Assembly: GCA_964388835.1 (NCBI GenBank)
Contig: CAYMBZ010000002.1
Span: 17,216-81,215 of the forward strand
Direction of reading: 5' to 3'
DNA: 64,000 nt
DNA from: UBA1738 sp964388835
GTDB taxonomy: Bacteria > Bacillota > Clostridia > UBA1381
The notes below the pieces were generated by a model. The model had not been told where the DNA came from. It worked only from the letters and a program-made list of their open reading frames with translations, and searched no databases. The translations under genes were made by a program, and so were the position numbers. This document shows, one piece after another, positions 9,158 through 16,952 of the stretch (positions are counted from its first letter, which is position 1; every line of letters starts with the position of its first letter).

Positions 9158-9958
9158 ATGAAATATTTGGCAGGATTCATAGGATGCGGAAATATGGGCG
9201 GAGCACTTGCCTCGGCTGTTTCCGAAGCGATTAATCCGAAACAGCTCGCTCTTTCGGACCACGACGGCGAAAAGGCGAAAAACGTTGCCTGTTCTCTCGG
9301 CGCCGTTCACACATCAAATGCGGATGTTGTGAAAAATTCCAAATACATTTTTCTCGGCGTTAAGCCGCAGATGTTAAAAAATTTGTTTGATGAGATTGCG
9401 CCCATATTGCAAGAGCGTACCGATAAATTTATTCTCGTTACCATGGCTGCGGGTACATCAATCTCGGATATCTGCAACTTTGCCGGCGCCGCACACCCCG
9501 TAATCCGCATTATGCCAAATACGCCTGTAGCCGTAGGTGCCGGAATTGTGCTTTTCTGTTCAAACGAAGCGGCGGGAGATACGGCGGAATTTTGCGACAT
9601 ACTGAAATACGCCGGAGTTCTTGACGAAATCCCCGAAAGCCTAATTGATGCGGCAAGCTGTCTTACCGGTTGCAGCCCTGCATGGATTTATATGTTTATC
9701 GAAGCGCTTGCGGACGGCGGAGTAAAATGCGGCTTACCTCGCGCAAAGGCTCTTAATTATGCCTGCAACGCCTTGATAGGTTCGGCAACGCTTGCGGCGA
9801 AATCCGGCAAGCACCCGGGTCTTTTAAAAGATGAAGTTTGCAGTCCCGGCGGTACAACGATAGCCGGAGTACAGGCACTTGAGGATCGTGCTTTCCGTTC
9901 TGCTGTAATGAACGCTGTCGGAGCCGCATACGAAAAGACAATAAATTTGAAAAAGTAA
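9158..9958 (+). CDS. proC: pyrroline-5-carboxylate reductase
   Basis: Reduces pyrroline-5-carboxylate to L-proline with NAD(P)H, the last step. The 266-residue protein opens with a Rossmann motif (GFIGCGNMGGAL, residues 6-17), then has VKPQ near 67, RIMPNTPV near 118 and the C-terminal signature DEVCSPGGTTIAGVQALE near 225. AAGGAGAT precedes the ATG. It closes the galM-proB-proA-proC operon and is followed directly by a strong terminator, so the whole glutamate-to-proline route is encoded in one unit. Confidence 0.95.
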   Translation: MKYLAGFIGCGNMGGALASAVSEAINPKQLALSDHDGEKAKNVACSLGAVHTSNADVVKNSKYIFLGVKPQMLKNLFDEIAPILQERTDKFILVTMAAGTSISDICNFAGAAHPVIRIMPNTPVAVGAGIVLFCSNEAAGDTAEFCDILKYAGVLDEIPESLIDAASCLTGCSPAWIYMFIEALADGGVKCGLPRAKALNYACNALIGSATLAAKSGKHPGLLKDEVCSPGGTTIAGVQALEDRAFRSAVMNAVGAAYEKTINLKK

Positions 9959-9974
9959 TTTTTTGATAAACGGC

Positions 9975-10004
9975 AAAACAGGGCGAAATTCTCCGCCCTG
10001 TTTT
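9975..10004 (+). terminator. intrinsic terminator of the galM-proBAC operon
   Basis: AAAACAGGGCG (9975-9985) and CGCCCTGTTTT (9994-10004) form an 11-bp perfect stem with an 8-base loop, ending in TTTTCTT. It starts 17 bases after the proC stop. The roughly 180 bases from here to the XRE gene hold no gene that I can see. Confidence 0.9.
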
Positions 10005-10184
10005 CTTATGTAGCCATTTGAGCATATATTTTGATTTTTTAGCTTTTCCGAACCGATTTGCTTCAAAATAGATTTGTTTATACCGCAAAAAGGCTCTTGC
10101 TTAGGCTTGGAACATTCATGGATGTTTCATAATTTTGCATTTCGATTGGGAATATGCTTTTCCCCGGGTATCGCATGTGCCGCC

Positions 10185-10529
10185 CTATTCCTTTTCCTCT
10201 ATGCATCTTTCCCTGTACTGTGCGAATTCTTCCACAATCTTCAGTACAAATCTCTGTTCTTCCTCACTCATATAGCTCATTCTCAGAACCACGCTGTCCA
10301 CAATAATATTCTTGCGCACGCTTAAGCTGTCAATAAACAAATAGTCAAACGACACCTTAAAATAGTTTGCCACATCACGGTAAAACAGCAGTGACGCTTT
10401 TTTTGAATTTGTCTCAACCGCCGAAATGTACTTCGGCGATACATGTAACGCCTCTGCCAGTTTTTCTTGAGTCATGTCATGCTTAATTCTCAACAGCTTT
10501 ATTTGTTTTGCCGCATTTACATACATCAT
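10185..10529 (-). CDS. XRE family HTH transcriptional regulator
   Basis: A 114-residue protein with an N-terminal helix-turn-helix of the Cro/C1 type at residues about 7-65 (IKLLRIKHDMTQEKLAEALH, then VSPKYISAVETNSKKAS). The C-terminal half contains a short helical region (MSYMSEEEQRFVLKIVEEFA) that may dimerise. Two ATG codons lie side by side; the first, at 10529, has AAGGAAGTG 8 bases upstream. It stands alone, without phage or toxin genes around it, so it is likely a chromosomal regulator of an unknown target. A pair of 12-bp direct repeats upstream of its start may be its own operator. Confidence 0.85.
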   Translation of the reverse strand: MMYVNAAKQIKLLRIKHDMTQEKLAEALHVSPKYISAVETNSKKASLLFYRDVANYFKVSFDYLFIDSLSVRKNIIVDSVVLRMSYMSEEEQRFVLKIVEEFAQYRERCIEEKE

Positions 10530-10572
10530 TTGTATTCACTTCCTTAATACTATTTTATCCTGTATGTATCTA

Positions 10573-10610
10573 AAACTCCACCTACCGTATGCGGGTGCAA
10601 ATTCCACCTA
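10573..10610. repeat. pair of 12-bp direct repeats upstream of the XRE gene
   Basis: AAACTCCACCTA (10573-10584) and AAATTCCACCTA (10599-10610) differ at one base and are spaced 26 bases start to start. They lie 44-81 bases before the regulator's start codon, where an autoregulatory operator would be expected. Direct evidence for binding is lacking. Confidence 0.4.
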
Positions 10611-10683
10611 TTTGTAATACTTTTAGTCTTTTTTGCAGTTGATTTTTCACACATGTATGTATTCTGTTTTTTTCGTATTAAAA

Positions 10684-10716
10684 GAACAGATTCCACAGAT
10701 TTTGTGAAACCTGTTC
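10684..10716 (-). terminator. terminator of the unknown gene at 10746-11309
   Basis: On the minus strand GAACAG and CTGTTC enclose a second arm pair (TTTCAC with GTGGAA, one wobble), followed by TTTTAATACG. It lies 30 bases after the stop codon. Confidence 0.65.
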
Positions 10717-10745
10717 CCTTAATTAATTCAAACTAACCTATACTC

Positions 10746-11309
10746 TCATCTCTCAGCCGCAAATTCCGCTCCTATCAAATATCCCAATCTGCTTTTCCAA
10801 TCGATATCGTCTCTTAAAAGCGCTTTTGCCGCCTCGGAAAGTCTTTGTGCTGCAACTTCGGCATTTTTCGGTAATTCCTCCGCCTTTATGTCCCATATAA
10901 ACGGCACCTCGAAGCATAAAAGCATAATCTCCCCGTCAAGATTTCTCGTTGCCTTTCTTTTATCCCAATAATCAAAGCTTCCCACAAATCTTGTATATTG
11001 CTCCGCATGCACCGCGTCACTGCCTATTTTCATACCGTCATCATTTGTGAATAAATCTTCTCTTTCGTATCTGCCCAGTGCCTTGTTGCATATTCCGTAT
11101 AAGTCCTCCGTATACTCATGTATGCCGAGCTCAGTGCATAAAAACTTCATGCTTTCCTCCGAAATTTCGCCCGACCTTATCTCTGCCTCAATCTTTTCAT
11201 TCAATGTAATTCCATACAGCTCGCAAAAATAATTAATCGTTTTTATTTCATCGAAATCCTTTTCCTCAATAAGCGCACCCTGTCTGTATATACTGTATTT
11301 GTATTTCAT
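10746..11309 (-). CDS. hypothetical protein, no recognised domain
   Basis: A 187-residue acidic soluble protein, not recognised. It has no signal peptide or membrane segment. It opens with a short beta-like stretch (MKYKYSIYRQGALIEEKDFD), continues with helices rich in Glu, and has a central part with several aromatic residues (FVGSFDYWDKRK). AAAGGAGAG precedes the ATG at 11309, a clean sigma-A promoter lies 34 bases further up and a terminator follows, so it is an independently expressed real gene. Codon use looks like its neighbours. No functional claim is possible. Confidence 0.6.
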   Translation of the reverse strand: MKYKYSIYRQGALIEEKDFDEIKTINYFCELYGITLNEKIEAEIRSGEISEESMKFLCTELGIHEYTEDLYGICNKALGRYEREDLFTNDDGMKIGSDAVHAEQYTRFVGSFDYWDKRKATRNLDGEIMLLCFEVPFIWDIKAEELPKNAEVAAQRLSEAAKALLRDDIDWKSRLGYLIGAEFAAER

Positions 11310-11342
11310 ATATTATCTCTCCTTTTCAACTTCCCGAAAAGC

Positions 11343-11371
11343 AGTATATTTTACGTTTGTCGGTATTTCAA
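11343..11371 (-). promoter_or_regulatory. sigma-A promoter of the 10746-11309 gene
   Basis: Minus strand TTGAAA (11366-11371), 17-base spacer, TATACT (11343-11348). The further 200 bases up to the next terminator contain no gene that I can support. Confidence 0.6.
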
Positions 11372-11573
11372 ATCGCCACTATCGCCGATAACTCTCAGTA
11401 ATTCACCGGACTTCCTCCTTTTTTCGACTTTACGTGAATATTGTTTTTCGGGATATTCTGACAATACAATTACTCCGCCTTACGGATTTCTTGTGTTGTT
11501 TATGCTATAATATACCATTAAACAGAAGAATTAAACAAACTAAATTTTGTCAAACAGAATTTTCTTATCCCGC

Positions 11574-11620
11574 AAAAAAAGCGGAACGATAGAGATTAAT
11601 CGTTACCGTTCCGCTTTTTT
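11574..11620 (-). terminator. terminator of the lspA-to-protease operon
   Basis: A long stem of AAAAAAGCGGAACG with CGTTCCGCTTTTTT, loop of about 18 bases, 4 bases beyond the S41 protease stop. The A-run on one side and T-run on the other make it able to act in both directions. Confidence 0.85.
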
Positions 11621-11623
11621 CTT

Positions 11624-13051
11624 TTATTGTATCAAATCCGCTCTTTTTCCGCCGAAATATTCATATGCGTAAAACAGCTGTTCATCCACAAGTTCCTCAA
11701 GCTTATAGAAAACATTTTCCATTCCCGCCTGTGTGGAAACATCAAGAACACCGTACGGAAAAAGGTCATTTTCCGCCTGGAAAGCTTCCACCGCATCCTT
11801 AAACTCAGGATCAAACACGTCATTTACCTCACCGGTATAATATCCCATCAACTTCATTCTTTCCTTTGCCGCAAATACGTTCGATGAACTATCTCCTACC
11901 GTCGGTTTTGTTTTGTAATCGAATTTACTGTACTTTTCAATATCAATTCTTTTGGTCGTATTATACACATATTCGTCCGGCTCGATTCCGTTGCCGTTGA
12001 TATCATGTCCGTTTCTGGTAAAATATCGCCCCGTCGTAATCTTAAACGCGCATCCGTCCCATATTTCGAACATTTGCTGGATAACGCCTTTGCCGTAGCT
12101 CACATCACCCACCAAAATTCCAACTTCGCTTTCCGAAATTGCGCTTGCAAGAACTTCTGCCGCAGATGCTGTATTTTCGTTTATCAAAACCGTAAACTTA
12201 TATTTGGGATTTTTAAGATATGAATATGCTGTGCTGTTTTCCCTCTCATCGCGGTAAACCGTATCTACTATAACGCCCTCGGGGACAATCAATGATGCGA
12301 TATTCACCGCCGCACCGAGATATCCTCCCGGGTTGTCCCTTAAATCCAAAATGATATCGGTAACACCTGCCTCATCAAAGTCCTGCAAGACATCCGCGAA
12401 TTCAAACTCCGTATCCTGAGCAAAGTTTATAATCGAAATATATCCGATGTTTCCGGGAAGTATCTCTCCGCCTACAGTGGTGCCTTTCACCGCTCCTCTG
12501 GTAATTGTGCGCTCAAATTCCTGCTCGCCCCGCAAGAATGTAACGGTTACCTCGGTTCCGTTTTCGCCTACAACCAAATCCTGAACCTTGTCCACGCTCA
12601 TTCCCTTAACATCCGTACCGTTTACCTTTGAAATCTTGTCACCGCTCTGAACGCCTGCTGCGGCGGCACCTCCTCCCTCGGTACAACTCATAACGGTAAC
12701 ATATCCGTTCTGCTGTTGAATGACCACACCGATGCCGTAAACTATATGATTTAAATTTTTTTGGAACAGCTCGTATTCTTCCTTGGTATAAAACTCGGTG
12801 TATTCATCAAGGCTCCTAAATCCCGCCTTAATAAGCTCATTCATAAGCTCAGGATTGTCCTTCATGACGATTCTGAGTGCTTCCTCCATAATACCCTCAG
12901 TGCTTACGCTGTCATCTATGTAAAGATTTGCTGCATATCCCGAAAGTCTCTCGAATTGTTCATACTCCGTGCTCTCTGTCACCCCATAAGCTGTTTGCCC
13001 CAAAAGAAGCACTGTGGCTACTGTCATCGCCAAAAATCTGTTCTTTTTCAT
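11624..13051 (-). CDS. S41 family C-terminal processing protease, exported
   Basis: A 475-residue exported serine protease of the CtpA/CtpB type. A signal peptide opens the protein (MKKNRFLAMTVATVLLLGQT, cleavage near AYG). A PDZ domain lies at about residues 100-190. The S41 catalytic domain follows, with LRDNPGGYLGAAV, the nucleophile serine in NENTASAAEV and the general-base lysine in SYGKGVIQQ. A peptidoglycan-binding helical domain (residues about 385-455) closes it. The start is ATG at 13051 with GAGAGGAG upstream; the in-frame codon 15 bases before is TTG. It is the last gene of the lspA operon. Relatives of this type act on secreted or forespore-space substrates, for example CtpB in SigK activation, but the target here is unknown. 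Confidence 0.9.
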   Translation of the reverse strand: MKKNRFLAMTVATVLLLGQTAYGVTESTEYEQFERLSGYAANLYIDDSVSTEGIMEEALRIVMKDNPELMNELIKAGFRSLDEYTEFYTKEEYELFQKNLNHIVYGIGVVIQQQNGYVTVMSCTEGGGAAAAGVQSGDKISKVNGTDVKGMSVDKVQDLVVGENGTEVTVTFLRGEQEFERTITRGAVKGTTVGGEILPGNIGYISIINFAQDTEFEFADVLQDFDEAGVTDIILDLRDNPGGYLGAAVNIASLIVPEGVIVDTVYRDERENSTAYSYLKNPKYKFTVLINENTASAAEVLASAISESEVGILVGDVSYGKGVIQQMFEIWDGCAFKITTGRYFTRNGHDINGNGIEPDEYVYNTTKRIDIEKYSKFDYKTKPTVGDSSSNVFAAKERMKLMGYYTGEVNDVFDPEFKDAVEAFQAENDLFPYGVLDVSTQAGMENVFYKLEELVDEQLFYAYEYFGGKRADLIQ

Positions 13052-13079
13052 AGTTACTCCTCTCAACCGATTAAATTTA

Positions 13080-13514
13080 TCAGCAGTCCTTTTTTACCGT
13101 AATGCTCACTTGATTTAAAGCGATATTTTCTCCCGATATCAATCGGTATGTAAATATCAATTTACCGCCGTTCGCTCCGAGGGAATTTTCGATATTTTTT
13201 GTGTCGATTTTAAAATTCATCTCGCCGAAGGACATACGATATACAAATTCGGTAACCTCTCCCTTTTTATAAACCATCACCGTATTGAATTCGCCCATTC
13301 TCCGCATAACCGCCTCATTATCCGATACCTTTAAAATTACACGTGAATTTCCCGTGCCCATATCATCACTTTCACGGTATGTTATATAGAATGCGCCGTT
13401 TTTTATGTAAAATCCGCCCCTTTGCTTAAATTCAATTCGATTTTCTTCGCCTCCGGCGCGCTGTATACTTATCATTTCGACAGAGGCATTTTCCTCAGTA
13501 TTTTTCAATATCAA
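13080..13514 (-). CDS. DUF1934 (YwiB-like) beta-barrel protein
   Basis: A 144-residue small soluble protein of the DUF1934 family, predicted lipocalin-like beta-barrel, function unknown. Typical features are the ISIQ..G.EN.IEF opening, GGFYIKNGAFYITYRESDD and the late KLIFTYRLISGE strand. The start is uncertain: the long form uses TTG at 13514 preceded by AGGTGG and overlaps the murI end by 20 bases; an internal ATG at 13475 would give a 131-residue form that still covers the domain. Its place between murI and a protease suggests an envelope-linked role, which is inference. Confidence 0.75.
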   Translation of the reverse strand: MILKNTEENASVEMISIQRAGGEENRIEFKQRGGFYIKNGAFYITYRESDDMGTGNSRVILKVSDNEAVMRRMGEFNTVMVYKKGEVTEFVYRMSFGEMNFKIDTKNIENSLGANGGKLIFTYRLISGENIALNQVSITVKKDC

Positions 13515-14304
13515 TTTTTTCCACCTGACCGTTTATTTTTTTTTCCAAAAACAATCCTCCCAGCTTTTCAAAGCCGTCGACATTGTCACTCACAAAATAT
13601 TGCTCGGTGCGGCAAGATGATTTTTCCGCACACATATCATTCTCCGAAAGATATTGTTTCAGCGCTCTTGCCACTTCCGCGCCCGCATCTATCAGGGAAA
13701 CCTCGTTTCCCATATATCGTGCAATAGTATTTTTAAGAAGCGGATAATGGGTGCATCCGAGTATTAATGTATCAACACCATCAGCCTTTATCTCCGCAAG
13801 GTATTCCTCCGTAACAAGCTCCGCAACCTTGGTTTCAAAATGCCCGTTCTCCACCAGCGGAACGTACAGCGGGCACGCTCTTGCAAAAGTTTTTATATTG
13901 TCCGCTCTTTCCTTTATAAAACGTTCGTAAGACCCGCTTTTTATTGTTCCCGGAGTGCCTGTTATTCCAATTCTGCCGTTGTTTGAAGCCCCAATTGCCG
14001 CCTCCGCGGTTGCCTCAACAACTCCGATAATCGGGATATCATATTCCGCCTTTAATGCACTTATCGCAACGGAGCTTACCGTTCCGCATGCGATTACAAT
14101 AACCTTTACATCCCGTGACAGCAGAAAATTTACATCATTTTTAGAATACTTTATTATGGTTTCCTTTGAGCGTGTGCCGTAAGGAACTCTCCCTGTATCT
14201 CCGAAATAAACAATACTCTCGTCGGGCAGTAATCGTCTTATCTGCTTTACCGCCGTTAATCCCCCGAGTCCCGAATCAAATACTCCTATGCTTCTGTTAT
14301 CCAT
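13495..14304 (-). CDS. murI: glutamate racemase
   Basis: Converts L- to D-glutamate for peptidoglycan. A 269-residue cytoplasmic enzyme of normal size with the GVFDSGLGGLTAV opening, PYGTRS near residue 41, the first catalytic cysteine at residue 73 (VIACGTVSS) and the second in ILGCTHYPLL near 183. The commoner Asn after the first Cys-containing motif (ACNT) is Gly here, a variant I recall in other Firmicutes. Its ATG overlaps the ddl stop, so the two D-amino-acid genes are translationally coupled. Confidence 0.95.
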   Translation of the reverse strand: MDNRSIGVFDSGLGGLTAVKQIRRLLPDESIVYFGDTGRVPYGTRSKETIIKYSKNDVNFLLSRDVKVIVIACGTVSSVAISALKAEYDIPIIGVVEATAEAAIGASNNGRIGITGTPGTIKSGSYERFIKERADNIKTFARACPLYVPLVENGHFETKVAELVTEEYLAEIKADGVDTLILGCTHYPLLKNTIARYMGNEVSLIDAGAEVARALKQYLSENDMCAEKSSCRTEQYFVSDNVDGFEKLGGLFLEKKINGQVEKIDIEKY

Positions 14305-15371
14305 TACTTTACCCTTTCAAGTCCGAGTTCGATAAGTCGATCCAGCAGCTCGGAATATCCTACGTCAACAGCATCCCAAAGTTTCGGGTACATGCTGATA
14401 TTGGTAAAGCCCGGCATTGTGTTTATTTCGTTCAAAATTATCGCGTTATCGCTGTTTCTTACGAAAAAGTCCACTCGCGAAAGACCCATTCCGTCAAGTG
14501 CCTTAAATGCTTTTATGGCATATGCGCGAATTTTTTCATATACATCCTCCGGTAGTTCCGCCGGAATTTTCAACACCGTTGAATTGTCAACATACTTCGC
14601 ATCAAAGTCATAAAATTCCACAGCCGGTACAATCTCTCCGACTGCCGCGGCTTTCGGGTCGGCATTGCCCAAAACGGCACACTCCACTTCACGACCCTCA
14701 ATATTTTCTTCAACCAATATTTTTCGGTCAAACTTTGCCGCCTCTTTAAGAGCCACTTCAAGCTCAGCGCGGCAATGTGCTTTTCCCACTCCCACCGATG
14801 AGCCCGTGTTGCACGGCTTTACAAAGCATGGATACCCCAGTTTATTCTCTATTTCGGCTATATAGCCCTCAAGTCCTTCTTCGGTTCTCACAACCACCCA
14901 ATCCGCCTGCGGAATACCGGCCGATTCAAATACAATCTTGGAATAGGCCTTATCCATACCGTTTGCGGAAGCCAAAACTCCCATACCTACGTATTTCATT
15001 TCGGCAAGTTCCAAAAGACCCTGAACAGTGCCGTCCTCGCCGTATTCTCCATGAAGCACCGGAAATACGATATCCGGATGAATCATGCCGATTTCTCCAT
15101 TCTCCGTTACCAAAATTGCCTTTTGGCTTGCATCCGGTGAAATTATTGCCCTTTTCTTATTTTCGATATCCTTTTCCCATTCTCCGCTCTCAATTTTAGC
15201 GTAATCGCCGGTGTAAAGGTACCATTCGCCCTTTTGGGTAATCCCTATAACATCTATGTTGTATTTATCCTTATTAAGATTATTAAGTACCGATGTTACG
15301 GATTTTCTCGATATGGTATGTTCCGGCGATTGACCGCCGAATATTACACAAACCCTTAATTTCTCAGTCAT
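14304..15371 (-). CDS. ddl: D-alanine--D-alanine ligase
   Basis: ATP-dependent joining of two D-alanines for the peptidoglycan stem. A 355-residue ATP-grasp enzyme with the N-terminal VIFGGQSPEHTISRKS motif, central PCFVKPCNTGSSVGVGKA ATP-binding strand near residue 188 and C-terminal ILNEINTMPGFTNISMYPKL metal-binding motif near 315. The Tyr/Phe residue that separates D-Ala from D-Lac ligases cannot be judged with certainty here. It directly follows rluD (adjacent stop and start) and overlaps murI. Confidence 0.95.
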   Translation of the reverse strand: MTEKLRVCVIFGGQSPEHTISRKSVTSVLNNLNKDKYNIDVIGITQKGEWYLYTGDYAKIESGEWEKDIENKKRAIISPDASQKAILVTENGEIGMIHPDIVFPVLHGEYGEDGTVQGLLELAEMKYVGMGVLASANGMDKAYSKIVFESAGIPQADWVVVRTEEGLEGYIAEIENKLGYPCFVKPCNTGSSVGVGKAHCRAELEVALKEAAKFDRKILVEENIEGREVECAVLGNADPKAAAVGEIVPAVEFYDFDAKYVDNSTVLKIPAELPEDVYEKIRAYAIKAFKALDGMGLSRVDFFVRNSDNAIILNEINTMPGFTNISMYPKLWDAVDVGYSELLDRLIELGLERVK

Positions 15372-16283
15372 TTAACCACGCTCCCTAAGCTTATTCAATA
15401 TATTTTCGAAATACTCCGGCAAATCTGCCGTAAACTCCATGTACTCTCCGGTTTTTGGGTGCTGAAAGCCTATTGTCTTTGCAAACAGCAATTGACCGTC
15501 GGTTTTAATTTTATCCTTTAAAGTGCCGTATGTGCGATCACCCACAAGGCTGTGCCCGATAGATGCCATGTGTACCCTTATTTGATGTGTTCTGCCCGTT
15601 TCCAAAATACACTCAAGCAAAGTGTATCCCGCAAAGTTTTCAAGCACTCGGTAATGCGTAACCGCTTCTCGTCCGCCCTTAACCACCGTCATCTTTTTTC
15701 TGTCTTTGGGATGTCGTCCGATAGGCTTATCAACCGTTCCGTTTTCCGAAACCCTGCCGTTTACCAGTGCATAATATCTGCGCGAAGCCTTTCTTTCTTT
15801 TAATTGTGCGGACAGCGCAAGGTGTGCCTCATTTGTTTTTGCACATACTAAAAGCCCCGCCGTATCCTTATCAATTCTATGCACTATCCCGGGTCTTATA
15901 ACACCGTTTATGGCGGATAAACTTTCTCCGCAGTGATATAACAGCGCATTTACCAGCGTTCCGCACGGGTTGCCCGGCGCCGGGTGCACCACCATTCCCT
16001 GGGGTTTGTTTATTATAATTACACTCTCATCTTCATAGACAATATCAAGTGGAATATTCTCCGGCACAAGATCAATGCTTTCCGGCTCCGGCACCTCTAT
16101 CTCAATAACTTCTCCGTCAGACGGCTTGTATTTTTTATCCGCCGTCTTTCCGGAAACCGTAACTCTTCCCTCTGTGCACAGCTTTACCGCATAACTGCGC
16201 GAAATCTCTTCCACATTTTCGCTTATGTATTTGTCAATACGCAAATTTTCGGGATTCTCCGCCCGAAGCGTTATTTTGTCCAT
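15372..16283 (-). CDS. RluD-family pseudouridine synthase
   Basis: Isomerises uridine to pseudouridine in RNA, probably 23S rRNA. The 303 residues comprise an S4 RNA-binding domain (about 1-75, RIDKYISENV and GRVTVSGK) and the RluA/RluD catalytic domain with the active aspartate in HRIDKDTAGLLV near residue 140 and the ETGRTHQIRVHM motif near 230. It follows lspA by 12 bases; lspA-rluD pairs are common in Firmicutes. The exact target uridines cannot be read from sequence. Confidence 0.93.
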   Translation of the reverse strand: MDKITLRAENPENLRIDKYISENVEEISRSYAVKLCTEGRVTVSGKTADKKYKPSDGEVIEIEVPEPESIDLVPENIPLDIVYEDESVIIINKPQGMVVHPAPGNPCGTLVNALLYHCGESLSAINGVIRPGIVHRIDKDTAGLLVCAKTNEAHLALSAQLKERKASRRYYALVNGRVSENGTVDKPIGRHPKDRKKMTVVKGGREAVTHYRVLENFAGYTLLECILETGRTHQIRVHMASIGHSLVGDRTYGTLKDKIKTDGQLLFAKTIGFQHPKTGEYMEFTADLPEYFENILNKLRERG

Positions 16284-16295
16284 CCCATCTCTCCA

Positions 16296-16751
16296 CTATT
16301 TCTCCGCGCTTTTATCAAAAAACAGCAAATATACAACCAAAATCGCGGCACCTACGGTAATCGCAATATCCGCAATATTAAATACCGGAAATTTCATAAA
16401 CGCCGTCGAAATAAAATCCACAACGAACCCGCGGAAAACTCGGTCTATAGCGTTCCCCATAGCTCCCGCAAACAGAATCGACAGCGACAGGCACAAAAGC
16501 TTTTCCCGCGGTTTTTTCTTATACCAGTACAAAATCACTCCGGCGCAGAAAAGCAAAGATACGCCTCCGAGCAAAGCCGTACTGTTCGATAAAATACTGA
16601 AAGCTGCCCCGGTATTTTTTACGTATACAAAATCAAACAATCCCGGCAAAACATGAATGCAATCGGTATTGCTCAAATTTGCCGCAACAACAAGCTTAGC
16701 CGCCTGATCCGCAGCAATTACCGCCGCGGCAATAATTATCCAAATTAACAT
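16296..16751 (-). CDS. lspA: lipoprotein signal peptidase II
   Basis: Cleaves lipoprotein signal peptides after lipid modification. A 151-residue four-helix membrane protein. The catalytic aspartates are in GNAIDRVFRGFVVDFI near residue 110 and NIADIAITVG near 130, with DQAAK near the first helix. I chose the second ATG, at 16751: TTGGAG lies 7 bases upstream and it gives the usual MLIWIIIAAAV start, whereas the ATG at 16769 has no ribosome site. It leads the envelope operon. The SBP lipoprotein at 30484-31350 is a candidate substrate. Confidence 0.93.
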   Translation of the reverse strand: MLIWIIIAAAVIAADQAAKLVVAANLSNTDCIHVLPGLFDFVYVKNTGAAFSILSNSTALLGGVSLLFCAGVILYWYKKKPREKLLCLSLSILFAGAMGNAIDRVFRGFVVDFISTAFMKFPVFNIADIAITVGAAILVVYLLFFDKSAEK

Positions 16752-16802
16752 TTTAACACTCCAAGACATGAATTTATATATTATTGTACCACAAATAAAA
16801 TA

Positions 16803-16831
16803 AAAAGAAAAGGCTTTTACGCCTTTTCTTT
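16803..16831 (-). terminator. terminator downstream of ileS
   Basis: AAAGAAAAGGC and GCCTTTTCTTT form an 11-bp stem with a 6-base loop, ending in a T-rich run on the minus strand. It lies between the ileS stop and lspA and separates the two operons. The 120 bases between stem and ileS stop show nothing else. Confidence 0.75.
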
Positions 16832-16952
16832 AAAAAATTTTAATTTAATGTTTTATTCGGCTGTCTGTCTTCATCAATTCGCACAAATGCGGGCAAAAAC
16901 AGAAGATATTATGCCGCACGCATGACATAAATTCCGCGCTTTTATCAAAAAC

